From the NCBI GenBank assembly GCA_003343845.1, contig QAKK01000025.1, positions 1 to 64,000 of the forward strand: DNA of 64,000 nucleotides, written 5' to 3'. A model generated the notes under the pieces. That model had not been told where the DNA came from. It saw only the letters and a list, made by a program, of their open reading frames with translations, and searched no databases. The stretch's first letter is position 1; each line of letters opens with the position of its first letter. Below, piece after piece: positions 17,327 through 25,463 of this stretch. The stretch is from Oscillospiraceae bacterium (lineage in GTDB: Bacteria > Bacillota > Clostridia > Oscillospirales > CAG-272). Position numbers and translations under genes: made by a program.

Positions 17327-17355
17327 TTGCGGCTGCCCCGAAAAAGTGGTAAAAT
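17327..17355 (+). promoter_or_regulatory. Probable promoter of the DUF559 gene
   Basis: TTGCGG (17327-17332), 17-nt spacer, TAAAAT (17350-17355). The hexamers are weaker than others in the window. The gene starts at 17387. Confidence 0.5.
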
Positions 17356-17386
17356 AGGGGGAGATGGATGGACGGGGAGGCAGCAT

Positions 17387-17797
17387 ATGAATCCAAAGAA
17401 AAACACAAAGCTCACCGACATCTCTAAAATACTTCGCAGAAACATGACGCCGGAAGAACGGCATCTATGGTACGATTTTTTGAAGTCCTTGCCACAAACA
17501 GTGCAATGGCAAAAAGTAATCGGCAATTATGTTGCGGATTTCTATATTGCGGCGGCGCACGCGATTATTGAGCTTGACGGCGCACAGCACTATGATGAGG
17601 AAAATCGTGATGCAGACCGTGTGCGGGACGAATTCATGTATGCGCACGGTATTGATGTATGGCGGTACACAAATCGGGACATTAATACACGGTTTCGTGA
17701 AATATGTGAAGATATACAGAAGCGAATTGCCCGCGCCGTAATTATCAAGCCTTCCCCTCGGGGGGAAGGTGGTGCGTCAGCACCGGATGAGGGGTAG
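17387..17797 (+). CDS. DUF559 domain protein (endonuclease-like fold)
   Basis: 136 residues. DUF559 proteins belong to the broad PD-(D/E)XK/Vsr-like nuclease group by fold; no activity is established for this one. Visible are RRNMTPEERHLWYDFLK, a conserved YVADFYI segment, IIELDGAQHYDEE and R-x-D-E-F. The ATG follows GGGGAGG. Codon use is visibly AT-richer than its neighbours, suggesting recent acquisition. The last ~17 residues (from KPSPRGEGG) are read from the A, X and D parts of the adjacent repeat, so the original stop may have been lost. Confidence 0.85.
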   Translation: MNPKKNTKLTDISKILRRNMTPEERHLWYDFLKSLPQTVQWQKVIGNYVADFYIAAAHAIIELDGAQHYDEENRDADRVRDEFMYAHGIDVWRYTNRDINTRFREICEDIQKRIARAVIIKPSPRGEGGASAPDEG

Positions 17798-17950
17798 CCA
17801 TTCGCAGAATGGCGTCTCAGCAGCACAGAATGAAGCTGCACAGACGGACGCGTGCGCGTCCTACCCCTCATCAGTCACAGGATGTTTTCCCTCCGGGAAA
17901 ACTCCGCGAGACGCTTTGCGTCTCGTACAGCTCTCCCCCCAAGGGGGAAG
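17750..17950. repeat. Full composite repeat cassette
   Basis: A hairpin 17750-17769, X ggtgc/gcacc 17771-17784, core D bounded by gatgaggggtag (17786-17797) and ctacccctcatc (17861-17872), C' gttttccc/gggaaaac 17884-17902, B cgagacgctttgcgtctcg 17907-17925, A 17931-17950. Core D matches the copy at 15766 in the same orientation, but the C-B arm lies on the other side. It overlaps the end of the DUF559 gene. Confidence 0.9.
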
Positions 17951-17978
17951 CCTAAGTTACATCCACAAGGAGGACGCC

Positions 17979-19151
17979 ATGCTGGCTGCGATCATCTGCG
18001 AATACAACCCGTTTCATGCGGGGCACGCCTACATGGTGGGCGAGGTGCGGCGCGCGCTCGGCGCGGACGTGACGATTGCCGCCGTGATGGGCGGCATCTT
18101 CTCGCAGCGCGGCGAGCCCTATATTGCGCCGCCGACCTGCCGCGCGGCAGCCGCGGTCGCGGGCGGCTGCGACCTTGTTTTAGAACTCCCCTACCCCTAT
18201 TCGGCGGCGCGCGCCGCCGACTTTGCCCGCGCGGGCGTGGAAATTGCCGCCGCCATCGGTGCGGATGTACTGGCATTCGGCAGTGAGGTCGGCGACCTTA
18301 CCGCGCTTGAGGCGCGTCGTGCGCGGCTCGACAGCGGCGAGTTGCGCGCACGCGCAGCCGCCCTTTCTGCCGCCGACCGCACGTTGGGGCAGACGCGCGC
18401 AGCGGCGCTTGCCTACGAAGAACTCTACGGCGGCGAAGATCTCGCCGCGCCGAACGACATCCTCGCCGTGGAATACCTGCGCGCGCTTGCGCGCATCAAG
18501 CGCAGGATCAAGCCGCTGGTGATCCCGCGCGTGGGCGCGTATCACGGCGGCATGGGCGGCTTCCCGTCCGCCTCCGAGCTGCGCCGCGGCTACGCCGCGC
18601 GCGGCATCGCCGCCTTTGCGGGCGAAATGCCGGACGGCGCCCTCGCCGCCCTTTGCGCTGCCGCCGACGCAGGGCTCTGCCCGGCGGACGCCGAGCGGCT
18701 GGCGTCCGCTGTCCTGCTCCGCCTCTCGGCGCTGCAGGGCGACGTAGCGGCACAGGCGCGCCTTGCGGGCGACCGTGCCGCGCTCGAACGGCTGCTTGCC
18801 GCGGCGCCCGCCGCGCACACACTGTCCGAACTCTTCCGCGCGGCAGCATCCAAACGCACCACCGACGCATCGCTGCGCCGCGCGGCGCTCTACGCGCTGC
18901 TCGGCACGACCGAAGAAGAAATTGCCGCGCCGGTCGCCTACACCCGTCTGCTCGCGGCAAACACGCGGGGCTGCGCGGCGCTCGGCGGCGCGCGGGCGGG
19001 CTTTGTCCTGACCAAACCCGCCGATGCGGAAAAGCTGGCGGACGGCGGCGCGCAGTTCCGGCAAACCCGGTTGGCGGAGCGCGCGTTTGCGCTCTGCTTT
19101 GCCGGCAGCTACGACTGCATGCGCACGTCGCCCTGCATCATAAAGGAATGA
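17979..19151 (+). CDS. tmcAL: tRNA(Met) cytidine acetate ligase TmcAL
   Basis: 390 residues. TmcAL activates acetate with ATP and acetylates the wobble cytidine of elongator tRNA-Met. The nucleotidyltransferase signature is at the N-terminus: IICEYNPFHAGHAYMV (HxGH), then VMGGIFSQRGEP, LVLELPYPYSA and PNDILAVEYLRAL. The ATG at 17979 follows AAGGAGG; the in-frame extension upstream is repeat sequence. Upstream of the HxGH motif nothing else is needed, so the start is firm. Its end overlaps the next gene as ATGA. Its use of acetate is notable next to ackA, but they lie on opposite strands. Confidence 0.93.
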   Translation: MLAAIICEYNPFHAGHAYMVGEVRRALGADVTIAAVMGGIFSQRGEPYIAPPTCRAAAAVAGGCDLVLELPYPYSAARAADFARAGVEIAAAIGADVLAFGSEVGDLTALEARRARLDSGELRARAAALSAADRTLGQTRAAALAYEELYGGEDLAAPNDILAVEYLRALARIKRRIKPLVIPRVGAYHGGMGGFPSASELRRGYAARGIAAFAGEMPDGALAALCAAADAGLCPADAERLASAVLLRLSALQGDVAAQARLAGDRAALERLLAAAPAAHTLSELFRAAASKRTTDASLRRAALYALLGTTEEEIAAPVAYTRLLAANTRGCAALGGARAGFVLTKPADAEKLADGGAQFRQTRLAERAFALCFAGSYDCMRTSPCIIKE

Positions 19152-19486
19152 ATATGGAAATGCTGCAACCGATCCGCCCGTGGCTGCGGTTTCTGCCGCT
19201 TGCCTGGTTTGTCTTCATCAATCTGCTTGCCGCCGGCATCGTTGCCTACGACAAGCACATCAGCCGCCTGCCGCGCGGCAGTATCCGCCGCGTGCCGGAG
19301 CGCCGCTTCGTGCGCTTTGCCTGGATCGGCGGCGGGCTCGGCACGCTGCTCTCGATGCTGCTCTGCCACCACAAGACCAAATCCCACAACGCGCTGCTCT
19401 TTCGCATCGCGCTGCCGACGCTTGTCTGGATCGCCGCATGGCTTTTTGTCCTCGCGCGCATGAATCCGGGCAGCCTCGGGATATAA
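19148..19486 (+). CDS. DUF1294 family membrane protein
   Basis: 112 residues, function unknown. Three hydrophobic segments: LAWFVFINLLAAGIVAY, WIGGGLGTLLSMLLC and ALPTLVWIAAWLFVL. The family pattern is visible: YDKHISR, RVPERRF, GGGLGTLL and the basic HHKTKSHN loop. The ATG at 19148 overlaps the tmcAL stop; a second ATG at 19154 is possible. Coupling to tmcAL probably reflects operon economy. Confidence 0.8.
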   Translation: MNMEMLQPIRPWLRFLPLAWFVFINLLAAGIVAYDKHISRLPRGSIRRVPERRFVRFAWIGGGLGTLLSMLLCHHKTKSHNALLFRIALPTLVWIAAWLFVLARMNPGSLGI

Positions 19487-19511
19487 TGAAAGGAACACGG
19501 AGGAAACGAAC

Positions 19512-20219
19512 ATGACCTATGTAATGTCGGATATACACGGCGACTACGAGCGCTACATGAAGATGCTGGAGGCGATCAACCTCGACGAGGACCGCGACAC
19601 GCTCTACGTCCTCGGGGATGTGATCGACTTCGGCGACGCAGGCATGAAAATTCTCGACGACATGTCGTCCCGCCCGAATGTGTACCCCATCATCGGCGAA
19701 CACGAATACACCGCGCTGCCGCTGCTGCGCCGCCTCTGCGGCGACGCCGAGGAGAGCGCCGTGGCGGTCGCCGCGCTCGGCAAGGAAGCGCTTGCCGCCT
19801 TTGCCGCATGGGGCAAGAACGGCGGCGAGACGACCGCGCGCGAATTTTTCGCGCTCTCGCCCGAGGACCGCGAATGGCTGGTGGACTATCTCGGCGAATT
19901 TGCGCCCTATGAGGAGGTCGAGGTCGGCGGCAGGGACTATCTGCTCGTGCATGCGGGGCTGGACCACTTCTCGAAGGACCGCGACATCGAGGACTACGGC
20001 ATTGAGGAGCTGATCTCGGTATCGCCCGACTATGAAAAGGTGTATTTCGCGGACAAGACCCTCGTCACGGGGCACAAGCCGACCGTGGAGATCAACCCCG
20101 TCTACAAGGGCAAGATCTTCATGCTGAACGGGCACATCGCCCTCGACTGCGGCGCGGCATACGGTCTGCCGCTCGGCTGCCTGCGCCTCGACGATATGAA
20201 GGAGTTTTACGTGGAGTGA
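19512..20219 (+). CDS. PPP-family metallophosphatase with altered motifs
   Basis: 235 residues, calcineurin-like phosphoesterase fold. D7-I-H9-G starts motif 1 and GDVID (35-39) motif 2, with later LVHAGL and VTGHKPT. Two normally invariant positions differ: the usual GDxxDRG reads GDVIDFG (Phe40 for Arg), and the usual GNHE reads GEHE (Glu63 for Asn). The Asn normally binds the second metal and substrate, so activity may be changed. It follows the DUF1294 gene by 25 nt with AAAGGAACACGGAGGA upstream. Substrate unknown. Confidence 0.85.
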   Translation: MTYVMSDIHGDYERYMKMLEAINLDEDRDTLYVLGDVIDFGDAGMKILDDMSSRPNVYPIIGEHEYTALPLLRRLCGDAEESAVAVAALGKEALAAFAAWGKNGGETTAREFFALSPEDREWLVDYLGEFAPYEEVEVGGRDYLLVHAGLDHFSKDRDIEDYGIEELISVSPDYEKVYFADKTLVTGHKPTVEINPVYKGKIFMLNGHIALDCGAAYGLPLGCLRLDDMKEFYVE

Positions 20220-20300
20220 GGCAGGGCAGATGCGGTTGAAGCGGCAATTTAACATGCATTTGATTCTTGTTCAGCCCCTTCGGTGAGGGACGGCTATTAC

Positions 20301-20334
20301 AAAAAAACACGAACCTTGCGGTTCGTGTTTTTTT
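20301..20334. terminator. Bidirectional terminator
   Basis: A-run, stem acacgaacc/ggttcgtgt with loop ttgc, then T-run. It sits between the converging phosphatase (+) and surface protein (-) genes and can serve both. Confidence 0.92.
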
Positions 20335-20341
20335 GCTTTTT

Positions 20342-23300
20342 TTACTTGATGCGGTATTCGGCGGCGGCGATGCGCGTGAAGATGACGCACGCCTCCGAGC
20401 GCCGGATGCTGTCATCGGGACGGTAATTGCCCGTGCCGGCGTCGCCGCCGACAATGCCTGCGGCGAAGAGTTTCTTCACCGCGGCGGCGCACGCCATGCC
20501 GTCCGTCACATCGGCGGGCGAACCCGTGCGCGTGCCGGCATACTCGCGCTCCGGCAGAATGTTTGCAAAGACGACCGCCATCTCGCCGCGCGTGATATTG
20601 CGGTTGTAATCGTCAAACTGCTCATCTTGAATGATGCCGTTTGCGATGCAATAGGCAACATAGGGTTCATACCAGGTCTTCGCCCCGGCGGTATCCACCG
20701 CCTTTCCGTAATAAACCGTGTGGATATTGGCAGCGGCTGTCAGCGCCTGCGCGACCGTGAAGCTGCCGTCCGGCGAAAACTTATTTGCGGCGGTGCCGTT
20801 TGCGAGTGCATACTCGTATGCCGATGCCACATAGGCAGAGAACCACGAGGACTGCGGCACATCCGTAAAGTTTGCCGTATAGGTGCGCAGGCGGCGAAAA
20901 GGGTTGACCGCCTCCCCTGCCTCCGTCGTATCAAACCCGGAGATGCGGGATGCGAGCGGCAGCGGATTCAGCGTCATTGTATAGACCGTCGAGGTGGCGG
21001 GAACGGCGGTCATCGTGGGCGTGCCGTCCGCCGCGAAGTCGATCTTCTGCATATACATGCGGCGCATGGTGTAAGCGGAATAGTGATATTCCTTGGCATG
21101 GAACACGCCGTAATAATCCTTGCCATCCGGCGAGGTGGTGACGATCATCGCGCCGGGCGAGTACACGCCGGACGCATAATCCGTGAACTGCAGCGGCTTC
21201 TCGTACTTCTTCCAGAGCGATGCATCGGTGAGCGGATCGTCCTTGCCGCCCGTGAAGCGCAGCATGCCGGTGCAGTACTCATCGGTGCGGGTGTGCCCTG
21301 CCGCAAAGAGCAGATACAGCGTGCCGTCCGGTGCATAGAACGGGAACGGTCCCTCCATGATGCCCTTTTCGTAGCTGTACATCGGCGAGGAGATCACGAC
21401 CTGCCCGTCCGCCATCCGGGTCGGCGATTCGAGTTTCACCACGCGCATACGCTGGATGTGCGTGCCGTTCGACCCGTCCGCTGCGCGCCAGAAGCCGCTG
21501 AAGAACATGTAGGTATTGCCGTCATGCTGAATGATGCGGGGAGACAGGTAGGAAAACGCCTCTTTATCAAGGTTCTCCATGCAGCCGAAGAATTGGTAGC
21601 TGCCGATGGGATCGTCGGTCTCGGCGACCCAAACGTAAGGATAGCGCTTGACCATATTGGTGGACGGATCCTGATCGTTCGGGAACTGGCAGGCGGCATA
21701 AATATACCACTTGCCGTCGAGCTTGTAGAGCTGGGGCGCCCAGAGTGCCTCCATGTCCTTCGCCTGCCCCGAGAGTGCCTGACTCCAGATAAGCACGGGC
21801 GTGACCTTGCCGATGTCGAAGAGGTTTGCCGCCTTCGCCATGTAGACGGCGGGCTTGCCCGCATAATCCTTGGCGTAGGTGTAGTAATACCAGCCGTCGG
21901 CATAGACGACCGAGGGGTCGGCATAGCCTGCGATCGGATTTTGATAGGTCGCGTCGCCGCGGACGTCGGCGGACAGGTTCATATTCTCGGGGACGGTGAT
22001 TGCAGACGTGTGCGAGCCGCCCATCCCCGCCGTGCCGGACACCGTGCCGACGCGGCGGATGTCCGAAGTGGTGACGACAAGACGGTATGCACCGTCGAGC
22101 GACGCCGTATTGTCCTCCCCTGCGCGGATGTCGCCCTCAAAGGATGCACCCGCTGCGTTGACCGTGACATTGCCGCGAACGGCGGTTTCCGCCGCTGCGC
22201 CGATGACCGGGCAGGCGACAATGCCGCCGCGTGCGCTGAAGGTCGCGTCGCCGGTCAGGCTGTTGACACCGGCGACATAGATGCCGCCCGTGATGCTGCC
22301 GCCGTACAGATTCAGCGTGAGGTTGCCCTCGGCGCGGCGCGCGGACGCACCGGCAGCCGTCGAATACTGTCCGGGCGTGACAACGCCCCAAGTGCCGCTG
22401 TAAATGTCCAACGTGACGTCGGCGCGCAGTACCTCGGCGAGCGCCACCGAGCCGCCGACGAGCGCCGGGTAGGTCTCGATGCGCGCATCGGGCAGGAGCG
22501 TGCAGACGACGTCCTCGCCGATCGTGAGATGCTTGCCCGCCGCTGCGATATACGCGTCATTTACAGCCGTCTCAATGTCGAGCGCGGTGAAGGTTGTCTC
22601 CGTGCCGAGCGTGACCGAGCCGGAGAGCACCAGCTTTGCCCCGTCGGTGAGGCGGTAGTCAACCCCGCCGTACAGCGAGGTGACCGTGAGCTTGCCGGAC
22701 GCTGCCGCAAGAGTCTTTGCGCCCGATACCGTCAGATCGCCGCAGACGACGATCGTACCGCCCGCAGGCAGCGCCGCCGACGCCGCTGCGAGGTCGCCCA
22801 TCGGCGAAGTCGGCAACGAGCCGTCGCCCTCTCCGCCGTCCTGCACGTACAGCACGGTTTTATCCGCCTTGACGGGAGTATAACCGCTGTCCGCGCTTCC
22901 GCCGCGCACCGACACAAAGCCGCTGCCCGCCGAGCCTTGGCTGCTGCCCGCGATGCTGCCGACATGACCGCCGAGGAGCAGCACAAAGGTGCGCCCGTCT
23001 GCGGCTGTCCTGCCGCCCGAGGCGGCTGCAAAGCTGCCGGAGCGGATCACGATGCCGTGCGAACCCTCGCCCGTGCCGCCGTCCAGCGTCAGGCTGCCGC
23101 CCGAAACGCCGTCGCCGATCGTGAGGAGATGCCCCGCCGCATCGATTTTGCCGTTTCCGCCGAGGCGGAGATTTTCAACATAGGTTTCGCCGCCGAGCGT
23201 CAGCGTGCCGGTGACCGTGAGCGTAGCGCCGAAGTCCTTGCCGCCCGCCGCGCCGACGATGTGCAGCGCCTTGTCGGTCGCCGCCAGTGTCTCGCTGCCG

Positions 23301-25453
23301 ACCGTGAGGTTGCCTGCGACGACGACCGTGCCGCCCGCAGGCATGGCTGCGACCGCCGCCGCCAGTGTTTTCTTCGCGGTGGCTGCGGACTTGCCGTCCG
23401 CAGCATCGCTGCCGCTGCCCGAGACGAAGAGCACGGGGTCAAAGCCGACGGCGGTCATCGAAATGCCGTCCGCCAGATCCAGCGCGGACACGCCGCGCAC
23501 ATTCTCGCCGTTTGCCCCCTTGAAGCCGCCGGCGAAGCTGCCGCCGGTGACGCGCAGGGTGAAGTCGCCGTCCACATAGCCTGCCACGCGGTCGTGCACG
23601 GCGGCGATCTCTGTGCCCGTGCGGAAGCTGCCGCCCGAGATCTCGATGGTCACATTGCCGCGCACATAGGCGTTGCCGCTTGTCGTTGCGTTTGTGCCGG
23701 GGCGACCGATGCCGCAGACCGAGCTGTTGATCTTACCGCCCGTGATGCGGATGGTCGCATCGCCGTCCAGTGCGTCAAAGCCGCCTACCGCGATGATGCC
23801 GTTCATGGCCGGATTGGTGGTGGTGGAGGTGAACGTGCCGCCGTGAATCTCGATGGTCACGTCGCCGATGGTGCCGACCGGCTGATATTCGCCGGTGCGG
23901 ATCGAGCCGCCGCGCACATACCACCAAGTGCCGCTGTGAATCTCGATTTTATAGCCGAAGAAACGCGCCGTCTTCGCAGTGGTGCCCGCGATGGCACAGT
24001 CCGTGCCGCCCCAGATGGCGATCGGATTGCCCGCGTAGGTACAGGTGACACCCTCGCCGACCGTGAAGTTGTTGCCGCGGCAGAAAATGTCCACGCTCTT
24101 TTTCGAGCTTATGAGCAACTGCTCAAACCGCACGGGCGAGCCGAGGAAGATATCCGCCTCAAGCACAAGCGAGCCGTCGTAGGCCTTGCCGCCGTAGCTG
24201 CTTGTGAACGTGATCTCTCCCGACCGTTCGGGGAAGGTCGCCATGGCGGCGGGCACGGTGGCTTTGCCGCAAAGGACAATGGTGCCGCCCGCCTCCGAAA
24301 GCCGCTTGAAAGCGCGGCCGAGCGTCTGCACGGCTTTGTCCGCGCTCGAACCGTCTGCCGCGTCATCGCCGAGATCACTGAGGAAAACGACCGACGCATC
24401 GGACGCGGCGGGCGTTTCCGTGCCCTTCCCGACGATGCTGTCAAAGGCATCCGTGTTAACGTCGGCAGCGATCCATTCATCGGTGACCTTTGTCTTGTCC
24501 GCGCGTGAAAGATCAAGCACGGTCTTGCCGTAGTTGGTGCACGTCTTGCCGTAGGCGGGACCGCCCGTCAGACCGTGCCAGACACCGGAGGTCGACCAGC
24601 CGGTTTTCACCGCCTTGAAATAGGCTGCGGGGTCAAAATGCTCGGTGAGCGTGACCGTGGCATCCACCGTGTAGGTGATCTTCTCGCTGCCGCAGGCGGT
24701 GATAAAATTGGTGACCGCGCCGCCGTCCAACGTGATGAAGACCTTGCCCGTGGTCTGCGCCTTGCCGCCCCAGCGGTATGCACCGAAGACCTTGTCAATG
24801 ACGGCGTCGCCGCCGATCGTGATGTACGCCGCACCCGTGTAGCTCGGGTTGAAGGACGCTTTGCCGGTGTTTCTGCCAAGCCCCGTCACCTCGGCATAGC
24901 GTCCGCTCAGGAGAGTGACATGCGCATCGCGGCTGTAGTCATCGTCCGGCACGGAGACCGTCGCGTTGGTATGCTCCATACCGCCGACAACGTGCACCTC
25001 GATGTTGTCCATGACAACGCCGTCCCCGAACGTGAGCGCAAAGAAGCGCCCTGCCACGACCAGTGTCTTTTTGTTTGCATTGTAAAATGTGATGTTCTCA
25101 AACGTCGTATCCCCGGTGCAGAAGAACCGTCCGGCATCCGGGAAGATGAGACGTGCGCCGCTCTGCGCCGTGATCGTGACCGTGCCGCTTGCGGCGGGTG
25201 CGGTGAACGCATTGATCGACGCATCATACCCCGCCGACTTTGCAACCGAGGTGTCGCCGGTGAGGACGACCTTGCCCCCGCCCGAAACGGCGCGGATCGC
25301 ATCCGCAAGGTCGCCGAGCGGCGACGATGCACTTGAGCCGTCTCCCTTGCCGCCGTCCTTCACATAGACGGTGTCCGCCGCCGATGCCGCAAGGGCGCCG
25401 AGCGCGAAGACACAACAGCAGATGACGAGCATCCATTTGCAGAGTTTTTTCAT
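20342..25453 (-). CDS. Giant S-layer-anchored beta-helix/GH43-like protein
   Basis: 1703 residues, secreted (signal peptide MKKLCKWMLVICCCVFALG to about residue 26). Residues ~27-1150 are glycine- and threonine-rich parallel-beta-helix-like sequence containing four copies of a module of the form VYVxDGGxGDGSxxxP...GGTIVVxGDLTV at roughly 29, 352, 675 and 866. Residues ~1165-1510 resemble a five-bladed GH43 domain: AGYADPSVVY (candidate base Asp), ALWAPQLY and EGPFPFY (candidate acid Glu, about residue 1366). The C-terminus (~1526-1703) has three SLH repeats (FTDVPQSSWF; GIIQDEQFDDYNRNITRGE; GIVGGDAGTGNYRPDD) that anchor to wall polymers. The ATG at 25453 follows TAAGGAG. It closes the glycan-use operon and probably cleaves an arabinan/xylan-type glycan at the surface; the exact substrate is inferred. 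Confidence 0.85.
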   Translation of the reverse strand: MKKLCKWMLVICCCVFALGALAASAADTVYVKDGGKGDGSSASSPLGDLADAIRAVSGGGKVVLTGDTSVAKSAGYDASINAFTAPAASGTVTITAQSGARLIFPDAGRFFCTGDTTFENITFYNANKKTLVVAGRFFALTFGDGVVMDNIEVHVVGGMEHTNATVSVPDDDYSRDAHVTLLSGRYAEVTGLGRNTGKASFNPSYTGAAYITIGGDAVIDKVFGAYRWGGKAQTTGKVFITLDGGAVTNFITACGSEKITYTVDATVTLTEHFDPAAYFKAVKTGWSTSGVWHGLTGGPAYGKTCTNYGKTVLDLSRADKTKVTDEWIAADVNTDAFDSIVGKGTETPAASDASVVFLSDLGDDAADGSSADKAVQTLGRAFKRLSEAGGTIVLCGKATVPAAMATFPERSGEITFTSSYGGKAYDGSLVLEADIFLGSPVRFEQLLISSKKSVDIFCRGNNFTVGEGVTCTYAGNPIAIWGGTDCAIAGTTAKTARFFGYKIEIHSGTWWYVRGGSIRTGEYQPVGTIGDVTIEIHGGTFTSTTTNPAMNGIIAVGGFDALDGDATIRITGGKINSSVCGIGRPGTNATTSGNAYVRGNVTIEISGGSFRTGTEIAAVHDRVAGYVDGDFTLRVTGGSFAGGFKGANGENVRGVSALDLADGISMTAVGFDPVLFVSGSGSDAADGKSAATAKKTLAAAVAAMPAGGTVVVAGNLTVGSETLAATDKALHIVGAAGGKDFGATLTVTGTLTLGGETYVENLRLGGNGKIDAAGHLLTIGDGVSGGSLTLDGGTGEGSHGIVIRSGSFAAASGGRTAADGRTFVLLLGGHVGSIAGSSQGSAGSGFVSVRGGSADSGYTPVKADKTVLYVQDGGEGDGSLPTSPMGDLAAASAALPAGGTIVVCGDLTVSGAKTLAAASGKLTVTSLYGGVDYRLTDGAKLVLSGSVTLGTETTFTALDIETAVNDAYIAAAGKHLTIGEDVVCTLLPDARIETYPALVGGSVALAEVLRADVTLDIYSGTWGVVTPGQYSTAAGASARRAEGNLTLNLYGGSITGGIYVAGVNSLTGDATFSARGGIVACPVIGAAAETAVRGNVTVNAAGASFEGDIRAGEDNTASLDGAYRLVVTTSDIRRVGTVSGTAGMGGSHTSAITVPENMNLSADVRGDATYQNPIAGYADPSVVYADGWYYYTYAKDYAGKPAVYMAKAANLFDIGKVTPVLIWSQALSGQAKDMEALWAPQLYKLDGKWYIYAACQFPNDQDPSTNMVKRYPYVWVAETDDPIGSYQFFGCMENLDKEAFSYLSPRIIQHDGNTYMFFSGFWRAADGSNGTHIQRMRVVKLESPTRMADGQVVISSPMYSYEKGIMEGPFPFYAPDGTLYLLFAAGHTRTDEYCTGMLRFTGGKDDPLTDASLWKKYEKPLQFTDYASGVYSPGAMIVTTSPDGKDYYGVFHAKEYHYSAYTMRRMYMQKIDFAADGTPTMTAVPATSTVYTMTLNPLPLASRISGFDTTEAGEAVNPFRRLRTYTANFTDVPQSSWFSAYVASAYEYALANGTAANKFSPDGSFTVAQALTAAANIHTVYYGKAVDTAGAKTWYEPYVAYCIANGIIQDEQFDDYNRNITRGEMAVVFANILPEREYAGTRTGSPADVTDGMACAAAVKKLFAAGIVGGDAGTGNYRPDDSIRRSEACVIFTRIAAAEYRIK

Positions 25454-25463
25454 CCGTTTCTCC

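Noticed and set aside
20267..24508. 1413-residue open frame on the plus strand
   Set aside because: Antisense to the beta-helix/GH43/SLH protein, whose repeats and domains are real. The long plus frame arises from GC-rich repeated codons; no ribosome site or family pattern was seen.
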